A stretch of 10,595 nt of DNA, taken from the NCBI GenBank assembly GCA_903896775.1, contig CAITZE010000415.1, forward strand, positions 1-10,595, written 5' to 3'. How positions within the stretch are numbered: the stretch's first letter is position 1; each line of letters starts with the position of its first letter. This DNA is from an uncultured bacterium (GTDB taxonomy: Bacteria; Pseudomonadota; Alphaproteobacteria; Rhodospirillales; Rhodospirillaceae). Shown one piece after another: positions 7,027-10,595 of this stretch. The notes beneath the pieces were generated by a model that ran no database searches, had not been told where the DNA came from, and saw nothing but the letters and a program-made list of their open reading frames with translations. A program made the position numbers and the translations under genes.

Positions 7027-7647
7027 ATGTCTGATCAAAACACCCCGCCAAACGACGCGCCCTTCGAACAGCCGCAGCCCGCGGCCCAGAACGCGCAGGA
7101 GTTCAACTACCAAGCCCGCATCGGCGAACTCGAAGCACTGATCGAAACTTTGAAGAGTGAGAAGCTCCTCGCTTTGGCTGAAGCAGAAAACGCCGGAAAG
7201 CGCGCCGACAAGCGCATCGCCGACAACGCCAAATACGCTGTGTCCAATATTGCGAAAGCTCTGCTGCAAGTGGCCGACAACTTAGGCCGCGCGCTGCTGG
7301 CCGCGCCGCCGGAATCGCGTGCCGCCAACGATACGCTGAAGAATCTCGCGCACGGCGTTGAGCTGACCGAGAAAGAGCTGGGCGTGGTTCTGGAAAATCA
7401 GGGCGTGCGCAAACTCAATGTTTTGAATCAACCTTTCGACGCGAACTTCCATAACGCCATTCAGGAAGTCGAAAATGCAAGCGTGCCGGCGGGCACCGTC
7501 GTGCAGGTCTTCCAGGACGGTTATATGATTCACGACCGCTTGCTGCGCCCCGCGATGGTCGTCGTCTCGCGTGGTGGACCGAAACGCGAAGGTGGCGCTG
7601 TCAACGGCAGCGGCAACGGCGCCAGCGGCGTGAACGCAACCGTCTAA
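7027..7647 (+). CDS. grpE: Nucleotide exchange factor GrpE
   Basis: GrpE is the dimeric cochaperone that releases ADP from DnaK. This 206-residue protein has a polar, disordered N-terminus (1-27) and a long helical/coiled-coil region (about 28-72, with LEALIETLKSEKLLALAEAENAGKRADKRIADNAKYA). A four-helix-bundle segment around QVADNLGRAL follows. The C-terminal beta domain carries the family signature FDANFHNAIQEVENASVPAGTVVQVFQDGYMIHDRLLRPAMVVVS (137-181). The last 20 residues are Gly/Asn/Ser rich and probably disordered. An AAAGAAG purine run lies about 9 bases before the ATG. It follows hrcA, and its client DnaK is encoded 2.2 kb further on, past two unrelated genes. After the stop I see only weak 5-base stems (around 7656-7694) without a T run, so no clear terminator. 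Confidence 0.95.
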   Translation: MSDQNTPPNDAPFEQPQPAAQNAQEFNYQARIGELEALIETLKSEKLLALAEAENAGKRADKRIADNAKYAVSNIAKALLQVADNLGRALLAAPPESRAANDTLKNLAHGVELTEKELGVVLENQGVRKLNVLNQPFDANFHNAIQEVENASVPAGTVVQVFQDGYMIHDRLLRPAMVVVSRGGPKREGGAVNGSGNGASGVNATV

Positions 7648-7704
7648 GGAGTCTCGCATTAAAGGAGACCTGCCTTAAATCAGTTCGGCAGAGGGAGAGC
7701 AGCG

Positions 7705-8969
7705 ATGATCTCACGATTTGCTTTAAAAGCATCAGCTTTGACCACACTGATTTTTACAGCAGTGACGATGTCGTGGTTGCCGGCTTTGGCGGATCCACAA
7801 CAAGCGCCCGGTACACGAATTAAAATCGAAGCCGCAAGCCTTCCCAAACCGGGCGATACGCCGAGTTCTTCCAACAGCCCTAAATCGATTCCTAAGCCCG
7901 CCGACGCAACACTCAGTGTGCAGGCGGGATTTGCTGTGAATGTCTTCGCCGAAAAACTCGGCAGCGCGCGCAATATGATCCTTGCGCCCAACGGCGATAT
8001 TTTCCTGGCCGAGCAGAACGCAGGTCGGGTCACGTTACTGCGCGATGCCGATGGTGACGGCAAGGCCGAGACCGTTGTGACGTTCGCTGACGGTTTCAAA
8101 ATTCCCTACGGCATCGCTTTTGGCAAAGGCGCGGTTTACATCGGCGACATTCAAGGTGTGTGGCGCATTCCTTATTCCGCAGGCGACACCACGGCGCGCG
8201 CGAAGCAGACGATGATCACGCCTGCGGGTGCTTTCGGCGCCAATGGCGGTCACGTCACGCGCAACGTCAATCTCAATCCTGATGGCACAAAGCTATTTGT
8301 GTCGATTGGATCGAGCGGCAATATCGGCGAAGATCCATCGCCGCGCGCGACCATTCAAGAATTCGATCTCGACGCCGCCGGCACAACGCCAGCAATCAAC
8401 GCACCTTTGCGAGCGGCATGCGCAATTCCGTCGGCACGGCGTTCTATCCCGGTACCAGCGATCTCTACACCGTCGTTAACGAGCGCGACACGTTGGGGGA
8501 CGAGTTGGTTCCTGACTATATGACCAAAGTTACCGACGGCGGATTCTACGGCTGGCCCTACAGCTACATCGGTCAGCATCCGCAACCGGGCTATGCCGAC
8601 AAACGTCCCGACCTGGTGCAGAAGGCTCTCGTGCCTGATCTCTTGTTCCGCTCGCACTCTGCACCTTTGGGTCTTGCGTTCTACACCGCCACGCAGTTCC
8701 CAAAAGAATATCAGGGCGGCGCCTTCGTCGCCTTGCACGGCTCGTGGAACGCAGCGGGACCGCGTGGATACAATGTCGTTTATGTGCCCTTTGCGAATAA
8801 GCGTCCGGTTGGCGACTACATCGTGTTCGCGAGCGGCTTCTGGTCGGGGCAAGGGTCCACCGCCGAAGTTTGGGGTCGGCCCGCCGGCGTCGTGGTTGCC
8901 AAAGACGGCAGCCTGCTCATTGCCGATGACGTCTCCAATACGATCTTCCGGGTAAGCTACAAGAAATAG
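7705..8969 (+). pseudogene. Secreted PQQ-dependent sugar dehydrogenase (sorbosone/glucose dehydrogenase-like beta-propeller), interrupted by a frameshift
   Basis: Family members are periplasmic PQQ-linked oxidoreductases with a six-bladed propeller. Residues 1-29 are a signal peptide with likely cleavage at ALA-DP. The first frame (7705 to about 8380) has GFAVNVFAEKLGSARNMILAPNGDIFLAEQ, GGHVTRNVNLNPDGTKLFVSIGSSGN (GGH holds the likely catalytic His) and ATIQEFDLDAAG, then drifts into unrelated sequence and stops at 8521-8523. The family pattern resumes in another frame from about 8385 (NASNQRTFASGMRNSVGTAFYPG), continues through DGGFYGWPYSYIGQ, RSHSAPLGLAFY and HGSWNAAGPRGYNVVYVPF, and ends GRPAGVVVAKDGSLLIADDVSNTIFRV at the TAG 8967-8969. 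One missing base near 8380-8385 would restore a 421-residue protein. There is no slippery heptamer, so it is a recent mutation or a sequencing error. SD GGGAG lies about 7 bases upstream of the ATG. The substrate is unknown. Confidence 0.85.
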
Positions 8970-9623
8970 TCAGAGTGCTTTTCTAAAAGTCAGGCTGTAG
9001 CGCCCGGCGATCTCTGGCAACGGGCTGGTGCTGGGATAGATTTTACGGATGCCGTGAAAGCGCATGCGGCTGGCCCCGCCCATTATTAGAATGTCCCCGC
9101 TCGCGACTTTGAGCGCCGTGGCCTTATCGGCCCGCGCGAAGCCCCCCACCATGAAGTCGGCGGAATCACCCAGGCAGACCGTGATGATTGGCTGCGAAAA
9201 GTCTCGTTCGTCGCGGTCCTGGTGCAGGCCCATTTTCGCGCCTTCCCCGTACCAGTTGATGAGGCAGGCATCGGGGCGGAAATCGGGCCACGGACTTTGC
9301 GCTTTAACCTGCTGAATTACTTCAGAAAACTGATCAGGAATGGACGGCCAGGACAATCCCGTCACGGGATTCACGGGGGTATAGCGATAGCCCTTGGAAT
9401 CGCTCCACCATCCTACCTCACCGCAATTAGTCATGGCCGCCGAGGTCTGGCCGCCGCCCTTGGTGCGGTTTGGGGCCGGCGGGGCTGCCTTTAAGACGCT
9501 CTCTAAGGCCGCATAGATCCGCCGCTGACCCGGCTGACCCACCGCTCCGGCATATAAAAATAGGCCCTCTGGCAGGGACAGCGACGGGCTTAAATCGGTA
9601 AAAGGCAGCTCCAAATTGGTCAT
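8970..9623 (-). CDS. alkB: AlkB-type alpha-ketoglutarate-dependent DNA/RNA dealkylase
   Basis: AlkB oxidatively removes methyl groups from 1-methyladenine and 3-methylcytosine in nucleic acid using Fe(II), 2-oxoglutarate and oxygen. The 217-residue protein aligns well with E. coli AlkB as I recall it. SAAMTNCGEVGWWSDSKGYRY (61-81) is the nucleotide-recognition part and PDACLINWYGEGAKMGLHQDRDE holds the iron ligands H134 and D136. GDILIMGGASRMRFHGI has the third ligand H190. GRYSLTFRKA has R208 and R214 of the 2-oxoglutarate-binding R-x5-R. I take the ATG at 9621-9623. A GTG at 9630-9632 would add three residues; the purine run GGGAG sits only two bases before the ATG, so the start is not fully settled. 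The stop codon directly abuts the convergent dehydrogenase stop. No ada gene is visible in the window. Confidence 0.95.
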   Translation of the reverse strand: MTNLELPFTDLSPSLSLPEGLFLYAGAVGQPGQRRIYAALESVLKAAPPAPNRTKGGGQTSAAMTNCGEVGWWSDSKGYRYTPVNPVTGLSWPSIPDQFSEVIQQVKAQSPWPDFRPDACLINWYGEGAKMGLHQDRDERDFSQPIITVCLGDSADFMVGGFARADKATALKVASGDILIMGGASRMRFHGIRKIYPSTSPLPEIAGRYSLTFRKAL

Positions 9624-9694
9624 GGCTCCCACTTAAGACCGATTTTCTGTCCCGAAACCCCTAAAATTCCTCATGGAAAGAGTCGGTTGGCCCG

Positions 9695-9723
9695 TTGCAG
9701 CCCCCGAAGGCTCCCCTTATATA
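9695..9723 (+). promoter_or_regulatory. Heat-shock-like promoter of dnaK
   Basis: TTGCAG (9695-9700) and TATATA (9718-9723) are 17 bases apart, a fair housekeeping promoter. The -10 side also reads CCCCTTATAT (9713-9722), close to the sigma-32 (RpoH) -10 consensus CCCCATNT, and the -35 side GTTGCAG resembles CTTGAAA with a 12-base spacer. An RpoH-controlled or dual-use promoter fits dnaK. Predicted transcription starts near 9730, leaving a leader of about 140 bases. The 246-base gap to the divergent alkB shows no convincing alkB promoter. Confidence 0.6.
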
Positions 9724-9734
9724 CCGCCCCAGAT

Positions 9735-9859
9735 GAGACGATGCTCAGACGTAAGTGCTTGGGGAAATGAGCCGTCTCTAAACGTCACGTTGAATGTTTT
9801 AATACTGGGGACGTCCGGAGCGCCTTTTCGGGCTCTCGATGTCTGCCGCTGAAAAAAGG
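9735..9859 (+). promoter_or_regulatory. Structured dnaK 5' leader
   Basis: Hairpin A: GAGACG (9735-9740) plus GCTCA (9743-9747) pair with TGAGC (9768-9772) plus CGTCTC (9773-9778), an 11-base-pair stem with a 2-base bulge and 20-base loop. Hairpin B: GAGC-G-CC (9818-9824) pairs with GG-GCTC (9830-9835) around TTTTC. CCTTTT (9823-9828) could alternatively pair with AAAAGG (9854-9859), which contains part of the dnaK Shine-Dalgarno. Only the complementarity is seen; any regulatory effect is inferred. Confidence 0.45.
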
Positions 9860-9869
9860 AACGGAACGA

Positions 9870-10595
9870 ATGGCTAAAGTTATCGGTATCGATCTTGGTA
9901 CAACCAATTCTTGCGTCGCGGTGATGGAGGGCAAAAGTGCCCGTGTCATTGAGAACGCCGAAGGCGCGCGCACCACTCCGTCGCAAGTCGCCTTTGCTGA
10001 AGGCGGCGAACGCCTTGTGGGCCAACCGGCGAAACGCCAAGCGGTCACAAACCCGGAAGCAACGCTCTTCGCCATCAAGCGCCTGATCGGCCGTCGCAGC
10101 GACGATCCGATGGTGGAAAAAGATAAGAAGCTGGTTCCCTACAAAATCACCAAAGCCGACAACGGCGATGCGTGGGTCGAAGTGCGTGGCGAAAAATATT
10201 CGCCCTCGGAAGTCTCCGCCTTCATTCTGCAGAAGATGAAAGAAACCGCCGAATCCTATCTCGGCGAAAAAGTCACCGATGCCGTCATCACGGTTCCGGC
10301 CTACTTCAACGACAGCCAACGCCAAGCCACCAAAGATGCCGGCAAGATTGCGGGCCTCAATGTGTTGCGCATCATCAACGAACCGACGGCGGCTGCCCTT
10401 GCCTACGGCATGGACAAGAAGAGCTCCGGCATCATCGCGGTTTACGACTTGGGCGGCGGCACCTTCGACGTATCCGTGCTTGAGATCGGCGACGGCGTGT
10501 TCGAAGTGAAATCCACCAACGGCAATACGCACTTGGGAGGCGACGACTTCGACCAGCGCATCATTCAGTGGCTCGCCGACGAGTTCAAGAAGGAC
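9870..10595 (+). CDS. dnaK: Molecular chaperone DnaK (Hsp70), N-terminal 242 residues; 3' end outside window
   Basis: DnaK is the ATP-driven cytoplasmic chaperone served by GrpE and DnaJ. The visible part is most of the nucleotide-binding domain: IGIDLGTTNSCV (5-16, phosphate 1 and Hsp70 signature 1), K70 in AIKRLIGR, VTDAVITVPAYFNDSQRQAT (135-154), INEPTAAALAYG (169-180, E171) and VYDLGGGTFDVS (191-202, Hsp70 signature 2 with T199). It then has STNGNTHLGGDDFD (215-228). K70, E171 and T199 fall at the same numbers as in E. coli DnaK, so the start and the absence of indels are well supported. AAGGA (9856-9860) is a Shine-Dalgarno 9 bases before the ATG. The gene has its own heat-shock-like promoter and is separated from grpE by a dehydrogenase and alkB, so it is not in the hrcA-grpE operon. 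Confidence 0.98.
   Translation, partial: MAKVIGIDLGTTNSCVAVMEGKSARVIENAEGARTTPSQVAFAEGGERLVGQPAKRQAVTNPEATLFAIKRLIGRRSDDPMVEKDKKLVPYKITKADNGDAWVEVRGEKYSPSEVSAFILQKMKETAESYLGEKVTDAVITVPAYFNDSQRQATKDAGKIAGLNVLRIINEPTAAALAYGMDKKSSGIIAVYDLGGGTFDVSVLEIGDGVFEVKSTNGNTHLGGDDFDQRIIQWLADEFKKD

Noticed and set aside
7648..7704. Possible terminator after grpE (GTCTC/GAGAC and CTGCC/GGCAG stems)
   Set aside because: Stems of only 5 bases with 9-12 base loops and no T run.
8370..8400. Programmed -1 frameshift in the dehydrogenase
   Set aside because: No X-XXY-YYZ heptamer or stimulatory hairpin is evident at the frame change, and this family is not known for recoding.
1..10595. CRISPR arrays, tRNA or rRNA genes, insertion sequences, toxin-antitoxin or defence genes
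   Set aside because: I looked for regularly spaced repeats, cloverleaf-like stretches and transposase or defence motifs and saw none; apart from the ftsK junction and the palindromes the region is core genome.

Overview
This window looks like chromosomal DNA of an alphaproteobacterium. The GC content is moderately high (judged by eye, not counted). The gene set and order are typical of that class: a divergent pair of housekeeping clusters, rph-rdgB-hemW on one side and hrcA-grpE on the other, with dnaK nearby and an FtsK-type gene behind a DapC-like aminotransferase. I cannot place it below class level.

Layout. Bases 1-2859 (minus strand) hold a DapC-like aminotransferase followed after 11 bases by an ftsK gene that runs off the left edge. 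Bases 3043-5580 (minus) are a tight operon rph-rdgB-hemW: rdgB starts one base after the rph stop, and hemW overlaps rdgB by four bases. Bases 5581-5903 are the divergent control region between rph and hrcA and contain two large related palindromes. Bases 5904-7647 (plus) are hrcA-grpE. Next comes a secreted PQQ-type sugar dehydrogenase gene (7705-8969, plus) with an apparent one-base frameshift. Its stop codon directly abuts that of a convergent alkB (8970-9623, minus). A 246-base divergent gap holds a heat-shock-like promoter and structured leader for dnaK, which starts at 9870 and runs off the right edge.

Functionally the window combines cell division and chromosome segregation (FtsK), diaminopimelate/lysine synthesis (DapC), RNA 3'-end processing (RNase PH), nucleotide pool cleaning (RdgB), heme delivery (HemW), heat-shock control and protein folding (HrcA, GrpE, DnaK) and alkylation repair (AlkB). 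Most of this is ordinary core genome.

Two things are not ordinary. First, the ftsK reading frame is normal up to and including its Walker A motif, but the remaining 73 codons are those of a PilT-type pilus ATPase, with a change in glutamate codon choice at the junction. This is either a real in-frame recombination at the P-loop or, more likely, an assembly chimera at the contig edge. Second, the rph/hrcA intergenic region carries two palindromes that share a core sequence and differ by compensated base-pair changes.
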